DNA of 64,000 bases. Origin: Psychrobacillus sp044762745. GTDB taxonomy: Bacteria > Bacillota > Bacilli > Bacillales_A > Planococcaceae. The notes under the pieces were generated by a model. It searched no databases, had not been told where the DNA came from, and saw only the letters and a program-made list of their open reading frames with translations. The position numbers and the translations under genes are program-made. The stretch spans positions 36,580 to 100,579 of the forward strand of contig NZ_JBIWEX010000018.1 in NCBI RefSeq assembly GCF_044762745.1, given 5' to 3'. Below are positions 25,141-33,202 of the stretch, piece after piece (within the stretch, counting starts at the first letter, position 1; each line of letters starts with the position of its first letter).

Positions 25141-25746
25141 TTGATTTCAATCGATCCAAAACAAAATAGTGAGCGGGATAATTACAAACTGCTAATTGGT
25201 TCTATAATTCCAAGACCTATTGCCTTTGTTACTACCCAATCGGAGGATGGTATCGTGAATGGAGCACCATTCAGCTACTTTAATATTGTTTCGTCAAACC
25301 CGCCGATGGTTTCCCTTGCTATCCAAAGACCCAATGACCAACTAAAAGATACTGCGCGAAATATTTACAGTAATCGGGAGTTTGTTGTGCATATTGTGGA
25401 TGAGGAGAATGTGGCGAAAATCAATGAAACAGCGGCTTCATTACCTGCATCAGAAAGCGAAATAGAATTGGCGAATCTAACGCCTGTACCAAGTGAGAAT
25501 GTTTCTGTACCGGGTGTAAAGGAAGCAAAAGTTCGAATGGAATGCAGACTTGTACAAGCTATTCCATTAGGTGGCGACGGACCTGGAAGCGATTTGTTTA
25601 TCGGTGAAATTGTAAGATTTCATATAGATGAAGCAATCTATGAAAATGGTCGTATTGAGTCGAGAGGTTTAAACGCTGTCAGTCGTTTAGCTGGTTCTAG
25701 TTATGCAACAATTGGTGAAATTTTTTCCATTGAAAGACCGAAATAA
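25141..25746 (+). CDS. Flavin reductase-like FMN-binding protein (YwrF type)
   Basis: 201 residues of the flavin reductase (HpaC/FRP-like split-barrel) family: LLIGSIIPRPIAFVTTQSEDGIVNGAPFSYFNIVSSNPPMVSLAI (about 16-60) carries the FMN-binding core, and MECRLVQAIPLGGDGPGSDLFIGEIVRF the second half. It probably supplies reduced FMN or reduces quinone products. TTG 25141 follows AGGGGG by nine bases. It is the last gene of the four- or five-gene operon. Confidence 0.85.
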   Translation: MISIDPKQNSERDNYKLLIGSIIPRPIAFVTTQSEDGIVNGAPFSYFNIVSSNPPMVSLAIQRPNDQLKDTARNIYSNREFVVHIVDEENVAKINETAASLPASESEIELANLTPVPSENVSVPGVKEAKVRMECRLVQAIPLGGDGPGSDLFIGEIVRFHIDEAIYENGRIESRGLNAVSRLAGSSYATIGEIFSIERPK

Positions 25747-25797
25747 GAATTTATCCCAATCACAAGGCAACTTTAACAGAGGAAGTAAGGCTGATAT

Positions 25798-25842
25798 GAA
25801 AGCAGACCAAAAAACGATATGTTTTTTGTGTCTGCTTTTTGA
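25798..25842 (+). terminator. Terminator of the quinone-detoxification operon
   Basis: AAAGCAGACCAAAAAAC pairs with GTTTTTTGTGTCTGCTTT, followed by further T. Confidence 0.85.
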
Positions 25843-25937
25843 TTATTCTGTTAGGTATATTTCTTCTATCCTACTAACTGAATCTAAATGAAACGTATGC
25901 TATATTTAGCATATGGATTTACGAAAGGATGTTATGT

Positions 25938-28127
25938 ATGGCAAAAAGCTTAGTATTAGCAGAAAAACCATCTGTTGCACGCGATATTGCGCGTGTACTT
26001 AAATGTGATAAAAAAGGAAATGGCTATTTGGAAGGCAAGGATTATGTGGTGACTTGGGCGCTTGGCCACCTTGTAACATTAGCAGATCCGGAAAGCTATG
26101 ATGTTAAATATAAAACGTGGAATTTAGAAGACTTACCGATGCTTCCAGAAAACCTTAAATTGTCCGTGATTAAACAATCAGGTAAACAATTCAATGCGGT
26201 GAAATCGCAACTTACACGTGGTGATATTAATGAAATTATTATTGCAACCGACGCGGGTCGTGAAGGAGAGCTAGTTGCTCGCTGGATTATCGCAAAAGCG
26301 AAAGTGAATAAGCCAATTAAACGGCTTTGGATTTCATCTGTAACGGATAAAGCGATCAAAGATGGCTTTAACAACTTAAAACCAGGGAAAGCGTATGAAA
26401 ACCTTTATGCGTCTGCAGTAGCTCGCTCCGAGGCCGATTGGTATATAGGTCTCAACGCTAGTCGTGCGCTATCAACAAAATTCAATGCCCAATTAAATTG
26501 TGGACGAGTTCAGACACCAGTAGTTGCAATTATTGCCAAGCGGGAAGATGAAATCAAGCATTTCAAAGCGCAAACTTACTATGGGATTGAAGCGCAAACA
26601 ATAGAAAACTTAAAGCTAACATGGCAAGATGTGAAAGGGAACGGTCGTAGCTTCGATAAAGAAAAAATGGATGCTACCGTGAAAAAACTAGGTAAAGGCA
26701 ATGCTACTGTAACAGAAATAGAGAAAAAGCCGAAAAAGTCATTTGCACCTGGTCTGTATGATTTAACGGAACTACAACGTGATGCCAATAAAATCTTTGG
26801 TTACTCTGCAAAAGAAACATTGAACATTATGCAAAAACTGTATGAGCAGCACAAAGTATTAACGTATCCTCGTACAGATTCACGCTTCATCTCATCGGAC
26901 ATCGTAGGTACACTTCCTGAGCGACTTAAAGCTTGTGGGGTAGGTGAATTTCGCTCTTTAGCAAATAAAATCTTGAATAAGCCTATCAAAACATCTAAAT
27001 CATTTGTAGATGACAGCAAGGTATCCGATCACCATGCGATCATTCCAACTGAAGGATACGTAAACTTCTCTGCCTTCAATGATAAAGAACGTAAAATTTA
27101 TGACTTAGTCGTAAAACGCTTCCTAGCAGTCCTATTCCCAGCATTTGAGTATGATCAATTAACGTTACGTGCAAAAATTGATGATGAGAACTTTGTAGCT
27201 AGAGGAAAAACGATTTTAGTGAGTGGTTGGAAAGAGGTATACCAAAATCACTTTGAAGATGACGATACAGCAGATGATTTAAAAGAACAGATTTTACCAC
27301 GCATTGAAAAAGGCGATACATTAAACGTGAAATTAATTGCTCAAACGTCTGGACAAACGAAGCCACCTGCACGCTTTAACGAAGCAACTTTATTAACGGC
27401 AATGGAAAATCCTACGAAGTATATGGAAACACAAAATAAGCAGCTTGCCGACACATTAAAATCGACAGGTGGATTAGGTACTGTAGCAACTCGTGCTGAC
27501 ATTATCGATAAGCTATTCAACTCATTCTTAATCGAGAAGCGTGGTAAAGACATTCACATCACTTCAAAAGGTCGCCAGTTGCTTGATTTAGTACCGGAAG
27601 AATTAAAATCACCTACTTTAACAGGTGAATGGGAACAAAAGCTTGAAGCTATCGCAAACGGCAAACTGAAAAAAGAAGTTTTCATTGCAGAGATGAAGAA
27701 ATATACGAAAGAAATCGTTTCTGAAATTAAAAGCAGTAATAAGAAATATAAACACGACAACATTTCCACTAAATCTTGCCCAGACTGTGGAAAACCAATG
27801 CTCGAAGTGAACGGTAAAAAAGGCAAAATGCTAGTTTGCCAAGATCGTGAATGTGGTCACCGTAAGAATGTGGCCCGTGTAACGAATGCTCGCTGTCCAC
27901 AATGTAAGAAAAAGTTAGAACTGCGTGGTGAAGGCGAAGGTCAAATCTTTACTTGTAAATGCGGCTATCGCGAGAAGTTATCTGCCTTTGAAGCTCGTCG
28001 TAAAAAAGAAGGTAATGGTAAAGTAGATAAACGCTCTGTGCAAAAGTATTTGAAACAGCAGGAAAAAGAGGAAGAACCAATTAATAACGCCTTTGCGGAT
28101 CTATTAAAAGGCATGAAGTTTGATTAA
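25938..28127 (+). CDS. topB: DNA topoisomerase III
   Basis: Type IA topoisomerase, 729 residues; it passes single strands to unlink DNA. The Toprim domain (SLVLAEKPSVARDIARVL, about 3-20, with ATDAGREGELVARWI at about 101-115) and the catalytic Tyr in LTYPRTDSRFIS (about 308-319) are present, as are RVQTPVVAII and ETQNKQLADTLKSTGGLGTVATRADI. The C-terminus has Cys4-type zinc motifs (CPDCGKPM...CQDRECGH and CPQCKKKL...CKCG). The start is ATG 25938, eight bases after GAAAGGA; an ATG nine bases earlier is too close. Confidence 0.95.
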   Translation: MAKSLVLAEKPSVARDIARVLKCDKKGNGYLEGKDYVVTWALGHLVTLADPESYDVKYKTWNLEDLPMLPENLKLSVIKQSGKQFNAVKSQLTRGDINEIIIATDAGREGELVARWIIAKAKVNKPIKRLWISSVTDKAIKDGFNNLKPGKAYENLYASAVARSEADWYIGLNASRALSTKFNAQLNCGRVQTPVVAIIAKREDEIKHFKAQTYYGIEAQTIENLKLTWQDVKGNGRSFDKEKMDATVKKLGKGNATVTEIEKKPKKSFAPGLYDLTELQRDANKIFGYSAKETLNIMQKLYEQHKVLTYPRTDSRFISSDIVGTLPERLKACGVGEFRSLANKILNKPIKTSKSFVDDSKVSDHHAIIPTEGYVNFSAFNDKERKIYDLVVKRFLAVLFPAFEYDQLTLRAKIDDENFVARGKTILVSGWKEVYQNHFEDDDTADDLKEQILPRIEKGDTLNVKLIAQTSGQTKPPARFNEATLLTAMENPTKYMETQNKQLADTLKSTGGLGTVATRADIIDKLFNSFLIEKRGKDIHITSKGRQLLDLVPEELKSPTLTGEWEQKLEAIANGKLKKEVFIAEMKKYTKEIVSEIKSSNKKYKHDNISTKSCPDCGKPMLEVNGKKGKMLVCQDRECGHRKNVARVTNARCPQCKKKLELRGEGEGQIFTCKCGYREKLSAFEARRKKEGNGKVDKRSVQKYLKQQEKEEEPINNAFADLLKGMKFD

Positions 28128-28135
28128 TGGGAATA

Positions 28136-28178
28136 AAAAAATGGGTTGTGCCATATTTGGCCAACCCATTTTTCTATT
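28136..28178. terminator. Bidirectional terminator between topB and the VOC gene
   Basis: AAAAATGGGTTG pairs with CAACCCATTTTT around GGC/GCC, with A and T runs outside; it serves both convergent genes. Confidence 0.85.
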
Positions 28179-28188
28179 TAACTATTCA

Positions 28189-29130
28189 TTACTTGCTTAT
28201 GATTTCAATCGTATTTCTCGAAGGATCTTGAACGATAATCGAGCTATCTTTCTCTTCAAAATGAAAATTCAAGTCCGTAAGTCGCGATTTTGCTTCATCT
28301 AATTCTTCCTTTGAAAAAATAAGCGTAAAGTTTTTTAACCCCCTAGAATTATCTGGTGGAGCAGGGATTCCAGTACCAGCCCATGTATTTAGGGCCACAT
28401 GATGATGGTAGTTATCTTTGGATAAAAATAAACTACTACTATCTTTACTCGTTACATTAAGCCCAAGTCCGTCTACATAAAACTTTTCCGTAATAGCTAG
28501 TTCTGTAGCCTGCAAATGCATATGGCCAATACTTGTGTTTTCCGGAAGTCCGTTCCAAGTAGGTGTAGCTTCTGCCATCAATTTCTCGAAATCAATCGGG
28601 TAAGATCCACCTTCATAACCACCGTCTTTGTCTCTTTTCCAAGTGTTGGGAGGTAGATCCGCATAAATTTCTATCCCATTGCCATCTGGATCTGCCAAGT
28701 AAAGCGCATCACTATACTGGTGATTGGCAGCACCTTGCATCGGAAATTCAGTTTCAGCCAAATGCAATAGCATATTTCCTAAACTTCCGTGGTCAGGTAC
28801 TAGAATGGCAAAATGATAAAGTCCTGTCGTGCCGAATGGTCTTTCCACGGTACCATCTTGTTCCTCTAATACGAGTAGGGGAGAACTTCCATCAACAGTG
28901 AGTGTGACTCTACTAGACTCTGAAGTTAACACTTTAAAGCCAATCACTTCTTCATAAAACGCTGCGATTTGTTCTGCATTAGAAACAACTAAATGCACTT
29001 CTCCAACTCTATTAGGAGAGTCAGTACTATATGCTTCATAAGCGGTTTCATCCTTTTTTAATAAAACAAAAAGTGAAATAATCACTATAACAAAGACGAT
29101 ACCTATAATGATCAATCGTTTGTTTTTCAT
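28189..29130 (-). CDS. Membrane-anchored VOC protein, CatE-like extradiol dioxygenase
   Basis: 313 residues: an N-terminal membrane anchor (LIIIGIVFVIVIISLFVLL, about 5-23, after Lys/Arg residues) and two VOC domains. The ligand pattern of catechol 2,3-dioxygenases is present: GEVHLVVSNAEQIAAFYEE and SIGHMHLQATELAITEKFY with the terminal Glu in NTIEIISK, and HHHVALNTW. B. subtilis CatE (YfiE) has no anchor, so an enzyme facing outside the membrane is unusual. ATG 29130 follows GGAG by nine bases. A BlaI-type operator lies just upstream, shared with the divergent blaI-like gene. Confidence 0.82.
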   Translation of the reverse strand: MKNKRLIIIGIVFVIVIISLFVLLKKDETAYEAYSTDSPNRVGEVHLVVSNAEQIAAFYEEVIGFKVLTSESSRVTLTVDGSSPLLVLEEQDGTVERPFGTTGLYHFAILVPDHGSLGNMLLHLAETEFPMQGAANHQYSDALYLADPDGNGIEIYADLPPNTWKRDKDGGYEGGSYPIDFEKLMAEATPTWNGLPENTSIGHMHLQATELAITEKFYVDGLGLNVTSKDSSSLFLSKDNYHHHVALNTWAGTGIPAPPDNSRGLKNFTLIFSKEELDEAKSRLTDLNFHFEEKDSSIIVQDPSRNTIEIISK

Positions 29131-29155
29131 TGCATAATTCTCCTTTTTCATATAA

Positions 29156-29173
29156 ACTACAATACGTAGTGTA
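29156..29173. promoter_or_regulatory. BlaI-type operator 1 (before the VOC gene)
   Basis: ACTAC (29156-29160), five bases, GTAGT (29166-29170), then GTA. On the reverse strand it reads TTACACTACGTATTGTAGT, nearly the same as operator 3 at 30733-30751. Confidence 0.6.
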
Positions 29174-29234
29174 ACAAGAAAGCTTTATAAAATACAGCTA
29201 TTTTGTTCATAGATTTTATTACGAGCAAATATGT

Positions 29235-29272
29235 TTGACCGGAAAAATTGTTTAAACTACAATGTGTAATGT
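29235..29272 (+). promoter_or_regulatory. Promoter and BlaI-type operator 2 (before the blaI-like gene)
   Basis: TTGACC (29235-29240) and TACAAT (29258-29263) are 17 bases apart. ACTACAATGTGTAATGT (29256-29272) covers the -10 box and resembles TACA/TGTA sites of BlaI/MecI, so repressor binding would block RNA polymerase: simple autoregulation. Confidence 0.65.
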
Positions 29273-29286
29273 GAGGGGGTTAAACT

Positions 29287-29700
29287 ATGAAAATTCGAAA
29301 ATTTAAAATGAATGAAAGTGGATTAAATCGCTTTTTTGGACCTCTTGAAGCAAAAATTATGGATATCTTATGGAACGACGTGGAAATGACGATTAAAGAT
29401 GTGCAACAGCTGCTCGACAAGGAAAAAGTAACGAATTTTAACACAGTGATGACCGTCATGAACAGATTAGTGGAAAAAGGGATTTTGCAAAAGAGAGTAG
29501 AAGGAAGATCTTCTCTTTTCAAACCGGTTCAAACGAGGGATGAGTTTTTAAGTGCGCAATCGAAAGAAATGACTAACGAGTTGATGGATGAATTCGGAAA
29601 CGTTGTCGTCAGTCATATGTTGGATGCACTCGAGGATGTAGATGATGACCTCGTTGCGAAACTAGAGCAAAAAATTAAACAATTGAAAAAGGAACAGTAG
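29287..29700 (+). CDS. BlaI/MecI/CopY family transcriptional repressor
   Basis: Winged-helix repressor of 137 residues. GPLEAKIMDILWNDVEMTIKDVQQLL and NFNTVMTVMNRLVEKGILQKRVEGRSSLF (about 18-75) form the DNA-binding domain, followed by a helical dimerisation tail where BlaI-type proteins are cleaved (NVVVSHML area). An M56 metalloprotease gene follows after three bases, the standard signalling partner. The operators found before three local units suggest it controls the VOC gene, itself and the Dsb operon rather than a beta-lactamase, which is absent here. Confidence 0.9.
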   Translation: MKIRKFKMNESGLNRFFGPLEAKIMDILWNDVEMTIKDVQQLLDKEKVTNFNTVMTVMNRLVEKGILQKRVEGRSSLFKPVQTRDEFLSAQSKEMTNELMDEFGNVVVSHMLDALEDVDDDLVAKLEQKIKQLKKEQ

Positions 29701-29703
29701 CCT

Positions 29704-30552
29704 ATGTCCAAACGTCAATCATCGTTTCTATTTTTCGCAGCACTAGTTATTTCAGGTACCATTTTCTTACAGATGGCGATATACGCAGTCTCTATGATAG
29801 CTGGTTGGAATGCCAAGTTTAACCTTGTGGTAGTATGCCATAGCTGGTTGAAGGCGGCAGGGTTATCTTCGTTGGAGTTTACTTTAGATGCGCTCGTTAT
29901 CTTTACGTTAATTTTTACGATTTGGCATATTGGTTCACAATTGATTCACACTGCACGTATGAAAAAACGATTAGAGCAATATAGAGAGAATATGCTCACG
30001 AACAGATTGAACCAAACAGATGGCAATGAAAAAGAAGAAATTCTCGTTATATCGCATCCTGCACCAATTGCGATTACGATGGGATTTGTGCAACCTAAAA
30101 TCGTTATTTCAACAGGTTTGATAAACTTACTAACAAATGATGAACTTGAAGCAGTTATCGCACATGAAAAGTACCATAAAGCAAATCACGACCCATTAAA
30201 GTTATTCATATTATCACTTTGTGCGTCCACGATCGGGTATATCCCAATTTTGAAGTGGTTTAATGGGCAATATAGAATTATTCAAGAAGTGCTGGCAGAT
30301 GAATTTGCTATTAAAAAACAAGAAACATCCGTCCACTTAGGCAGCGCTCTTTTGAAAATGTTAAAAGTAGGAATGTCTAAAAAAATGCCTTTCGCCTATG
30401 CATCATTCGCGGACACATCCGTTAACTACCGGATTGAATATATATTGAATCCATTAAAAAATATTCAAATGAAAATCCCTTTGAAAGTAGCATTAATATC
30501 ATTCGCTATTTTTAGCATGATTTGCGCCATTTTTATATACGCATTAGCATAA
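29704..30552 (+). CDS. M56 family membrane metalloprotease (short BlaR1-like)
   Basis: 282 residues with membrane segments at about 8-30, 55-75 and 255-280 and a cytoplasmic zinc-protease motif VIAHEKYHKANHDPL (HExxH at about 154-158). Further on, VLADEFAI supplies the third ligand region. BlaR1 proteins carry an extra penicillin-sensing domain outside the cell; this protein ends after the last membrane helix and has none, so it must sense something else or rely on a partner. It is the likely protease that inactivates the BlaI-like repressor encoded just before it. Confidence 0.85.
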   Translation: MSKRQSSFLFFAALVISGTIFLQMAIYAVSMIAGWNAKFNLVVVCHSWLKAAGLSSLEFTLDALVIFTLIFTIWHIGSQLIHTARMKKRLEQYRENMLTNRLNQTDGNEKEEILVISHPAPIAITMGFVQPKIVISTGLINLLTNDELEAVIAHEKYHKANHDPLKLFILSLCASTIGYIPILKWFNGQYRIIQEVLADEFAIKKQETSVHLGSALLKMLKVGMSKKMPFAYASFADTSVNYRIEYILNPLKNIQMKIPLKVALISFAIFSMICAIFIYALA

Positions 30553-30628
30553 AATTTTAAAAACATTAGATAGCCACATATAAAGAAACACTATGTTTAG
30601 TTTAAATCATTTTTAGACAGCAAGTTCT

Positions 30629-30690
30629 GTTGATTGGAGTGGAAGGCGGCAACGCCCGCGGAAAGCGTCCGCCTGAAGCGGAAATCAATA
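30629..30690. repeat. Short palindromic repeat related to the large elements
   Basis: TTGATTGGAGTGGAAGGCGG pairs imperfectly with CCGCCTGAAGCGGAAATCAA around GCCCGCGGAAAGC. It has the GGAAAGCGTCCGCC core of the ~0.7 kb elements but no 21-nt units, so it looks like a single collapsed arm. It lies between the M56 gene and the Dsb operon. Confidence 0.6.
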
Positions 30691-30732
30691 TGTGGCTTGT
30701 GGCTATAGTTAGCTTGGCTCTATTTTACCCCA

Positions 30733-30751
30733 TTACACTACATAACGTAGT
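30733..30751. promoter_or_regulatory. BlaI-type operator 3 (before the Dsb operon)
   Basis: TTACACTACATAACGTAGT: ACTAC (30737-30741), five bases, GTAGT (30747-30751). It matches operator 1 in inverted orientation at 16 of 19 positions and sits 21 bases before the first gene. Confidence 0.6.
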
Positions 30752-30771
30752 CTGAACTAGGAGTGTTTTAA

Positions 30772-31413
30772 TTGTCAAAAAAAATATTTTGGATCATCGG
30801 AATTATCGCTGTATGTATAATAGGAATCATCGTACTAACAGACGCAAAACAAGAAACAGTAGACATTGACTATGCAGGTCAACCGTATATAGGAGAAGAA
30901 TCTGCACCAGTTGAAATCATCGAATTCGGGGATTACAAATGCCCGCATTGCGGAGATTTCAACAACACACTATTTCCAATCATTAACGAGCAATTTGTCG
31001 AAACAGGAAAAGCAAAGTTTTACTTTATAAACTATTCATTTATAGCACCAGACTCAACGACCTCTGCACAATTTGCGGAAACAGTGTACAAAGAACTTGG
31101 CAATGAAAAGTTTTGGGAATTCCATCACTTATTATTCGCAAATCAGACAACAGAATCTGGACAAGCGAATTTAATGACGGAAGAGTTTTTACAAGCAGTT
31201 TTAGCGGAAGTTGCAACTGCTGAGGAAGTGGAAAAAGTAAATCTTGCATATAGTGAAAATGCAGGAAAAGATGCATGGCAGATAGATATGAATATAGCAA
31301 ATAATCTAAGCGTCGCTTCCACACCGACGATCTACATTGGCGGAAAGGAATTCATAGGAGGAACGATGGATGATTTTGCGAAAATGGTAGAAGAGGCTGC
31401 AAATGGTAAATAA
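30772..31413 (+). CDS. bdbD: Membrane-anchored DsbA-type thiol oxidase (BdbD-like)
   Basis: 213 residues: an N-terminal membrane anchor (IFWIIGIIAVCIIGIIVL, about 4-21) and a thioredoxin domain with a helical insert. The active site is CPHC (about 56-59, in FGDYKCPHCGDF) and the cis-Pro loop is ASTPTIYIGG (about 183-192). It forms disulfides in exported proteins and is re-oxidised by the DsbB-type partner encoded next. TTG 30772 follows AGGAGTG by seven bases. It is the first gene of a three-gene redox operon behind a BlaI-type operator. Confidence 0.9.
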   Translation: MSKKIFWIIGIIAVCIIGIIVLTDAKQETVDIDYAGQPYIGEESAPVEIIEFGDYKCPHCGDFNNTLFPIINEQFVETGKAKFYFINYSFIAPDSTTSAQFAETVYKELGNEKFWEFHHLLFANQTTESGQANLMTEEFLQAVLAEVATAEEVEKVNLAYSENAGKDAWQIDMNIANNLSVASTPTIYIGGKEFIGGTMDDFAKMVEEAANGK

Positions 31414-31807
31414 GCCACTTTTATTTGCATGGATCGCCTCTATTATTGCAATGGTAGGAAGTTTATTTTTCAGTGAGCGCATGGGGTTTATCCCCTGTAC
31501 GCTTTGTTGGTATCAACGGATATTAATGTATCCACTTGTTGTTTTCTTAGGCATCGCTTTTTATCGAAATGACCGGGATATTTATAAGTATGTATTGCCA
31601 ATATCGATTTTTGGTATCGTTGTTTCTAGTTATCATTATGCGCTTCAAAAGATTCCTTCCATGCATGAATTTAGTAGCTGTACAAGTGGTGTCCCATGTT
31701 CTGGACAATATATTAACTGGTTTGGATTTGTGACCATTCCTTTTTTAGCGCTTGTTGCTTTTATCTTTATTACAATCATGATGTTCATACTTTGGAAACG
31801 TAAGTAG
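31403..31807 (+). CDS. bdbC: DsbB-type disulfide bond formation protein (BdbC-like)
   Basis: 134 residues with four membrane helices. The first Cys pair is CTLC (about 31-34, in IPCTLCWYQRILMYPL) and the second pair lies in SSCTSGVPCSGQYINWFGF (about 91-109). It passes electrons from the DsbA-type protein to quinone. The gene overlaps bdbD by 11 bases, so translation is coupled and a working pair is expected. Confidence 0.92.
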   Translation: MVNKPLLFAWIASIIAMVGSLFFSERMGFIPCTLCWYQRILMYPLVVFLGIAFYRNDRDIYKYVLPISIFGIVVSSYHYALQKIPSMHEFSSCTSGVPCSGQYINWFGFVTIPFLALVAFIFITIMMFILWKRK

Positions 31808-31824
31808 GAAGGAGATATGTAGCA

Positions 31825-32361
31825 ATGGAAAATAAAAAGAAAAAACGGTTTTATATGCGCTTAGTCATCTTAAGCCTATTAGTCGCGGCAATCGTTTTCA
31901 CTATTTACTCTAACTTAACGAAAGAAAAAACGGCGCTCTTGCAAGTAGGGGACAATGCACCGGATTTTGCACTTATTGATATGAACGGAGAAAAGCATCA
32001 ATTATCCGATTATAAAGGGCAAGGGGTCTTTTTAAACTTTTGGGGAACTTGGTGTAAACCATGTGAAAGAGAATTCCCACTGATGGACAAACATTATCAA
32101 GATTATAAAGATCAAGGGCTTCAAATCCTCGCTGTTAATATTGGAGAATCCAATTTTTCCGTACAGAAATATGTAGATAGAAAAGGCTTAACTTTTCCAG
32201 TTTTAATCGATAACAATAAAAGTGTCATGGAGACATATAATATTAATCCATTACCAACCACTATGCTTGTAAACCCAGAAGGTAAAATAGAGAAAATCAT
32301 TACTGGGGAAATGAGTGATGAAGCAATTAAGAGCAATATGGAACAAATTATGCCAAACTAA
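31825..32361 (+). CDS. Membrane-anchored thiol-disulfide oxidoreductase (ResA/TlpA-like)
   Basis: 178 residues: a membrane anchor (LVILSLLVAAIVFTIYSNL, about 13-31) and an AhpC/TSA-type thioredoxin domain. The active site is WCKPC (about 74-78, in LNFWGTWCKPCEREFP) and the cis-Pro motif NPLPTTMLVNPEGKI (about 137-151). ResA-type proteins reduce cytochrome c thiols or other exported proteins. AAGGAGATAT precedes the ATG. Paired with an oxidising DsbA/DsbB set, it gives the operon both arms of extracytoplasmic thiol chemistry. Confidence 0.88.
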   Translation: MENKKKKRFYMRLVILSLLVAAIVFTIYSNLTKEKTALLQVGDNAPDFALIDMNGEKHQLSDYKGQGVFLNFWGTWCKPCEREFPLMDKHYQDYKDQGLQILAVNIGESNFSVQKYVDRKGLTFPVLIDNNKSVMETYNINPLPTTMLVNPEGKIEKIITGEMSDEAIKSNMEQIMPN

Positions 32362-32364
32362 AAC

Positions 32365-32397
32365 GACGCCCATTCCTTCGAATGGGCGTTATTTTAT
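32365..32397 (+). terminator. Terminator of the Dsb operon
   Basis: ACGCCCATTC pairs with GAATGGGCGT around CTTC, followed by TATTTTAT. Confidence 0.8.
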
Positions 32398-32547
32398 GGT
32401 GCAGGTGAAAAGAACTATTGTATGGAGAAAAGGGCTTATTTTGTTATAGTTTTTCTTGTATTTGTTTCTGTGACCTTTGTACGTTTGATTATTCTGATAA
32501 TGTGGTAAAATATTCTATAATAGACTTGCGTGTAAGAGGTGAATTAT

Positions 32548-33192
32548 ATGAGTTTAGTGAGATCTACGGGTAACGGCATGCTGGGACAATGGGCAGATTT
32601 TGAAGAAAGAAAACGGGCGTTACAACGTCATAATGCTGGTGATGCTTACCGAAGACAAGCGGAATATTTCCAACCAAAAGTACCAACCCTATCACAACTA
32701 GAAGAGTTGTTACTAGGGAATAAAGAAATAGAAACTGATAGCTCAAAGAGTCAATCGACCGATATACTCGATATTAAAGGGCCGAGCCTTCCGGTACAAA
32801 CAATTGGTGGTCCAACGCTTGAAAAAACAGTGGAGCTATTAGAAAAAGTGAGAAGTACCGCGCTTGCTCCGGCACAGCCGACGCCTGCGGACCTGCGAGT
32901 TGCAGCTAGTGCATCCGCTAAAATTCAACGAGTAAATGCACAAATATCTTTAAATATGGAAGCAAATCGGAAAATTTCGCTAGAAGTAAAACAACAGTTA
33001 GAAGATGAAGCGTCTGTTTCTAATCGCTCTGTTCCATCGGATTTTCAAACTCCTCAAGTGTCACAAGAGGTCTTAAAGAATATACAGAAAAAAAGATGGA
33101 AAGAACAAGCGATTGCAAAATATTCATATCAAGTACATTTAAAAAGATACGGTTTTGATGATCTAAAGCCTAGTTTCTTCCGTATAGCTTAG
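32548..33192 (+). CDS. Hypothetical protein, Ala/Gln-rich, probably helical
   Basis: 214 residues, soluble and mainly helical, with no motif that I recognise. The middle (about 85-155) is rich in Ala, Gln and Ser (ALAPAQPTPADLRVAASASA) and the end is basic (KKRWKEQAIAKYSYQVHLKRYGF). ATG 32548 follows AAGAGGTGA; an in-frame GTG nine bases earlier overlaps that site. TATAAT at 32516-32521 is the likely -10 box. Ten bases separate it from the ybaK-like gene, so they may be co-transcribed. Confidence 0.65.
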   Translation: MSLVRSTGNGMLGQWADFEERKRALQRHNAGDAYRRQAEYFQPKVPTLSQLEELLLGNKEIETDSSKSQSTDILDIKGPSLPVQTIGGPTLEKTVELLEKVRSTALAPAQPTPADLRVAASASAKIQRVNAQISLNMEANRKISLEVKQQLEDEASVSNRSVPSDFQTPQVSQEVLKNIQKKRWKEQAIAKYSYQVHLKRYGFDDLKPSFFRIA

Positions 33193-33202
33193 GAGTAAAA
33201 AA

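Noticed and set aside
28189..29130. Lipoprotein signal on the CatE-like protein
   Set aside because: There is no Cys after the hydrophobic segment, so it is a membrane anchor rather than a lipobox.
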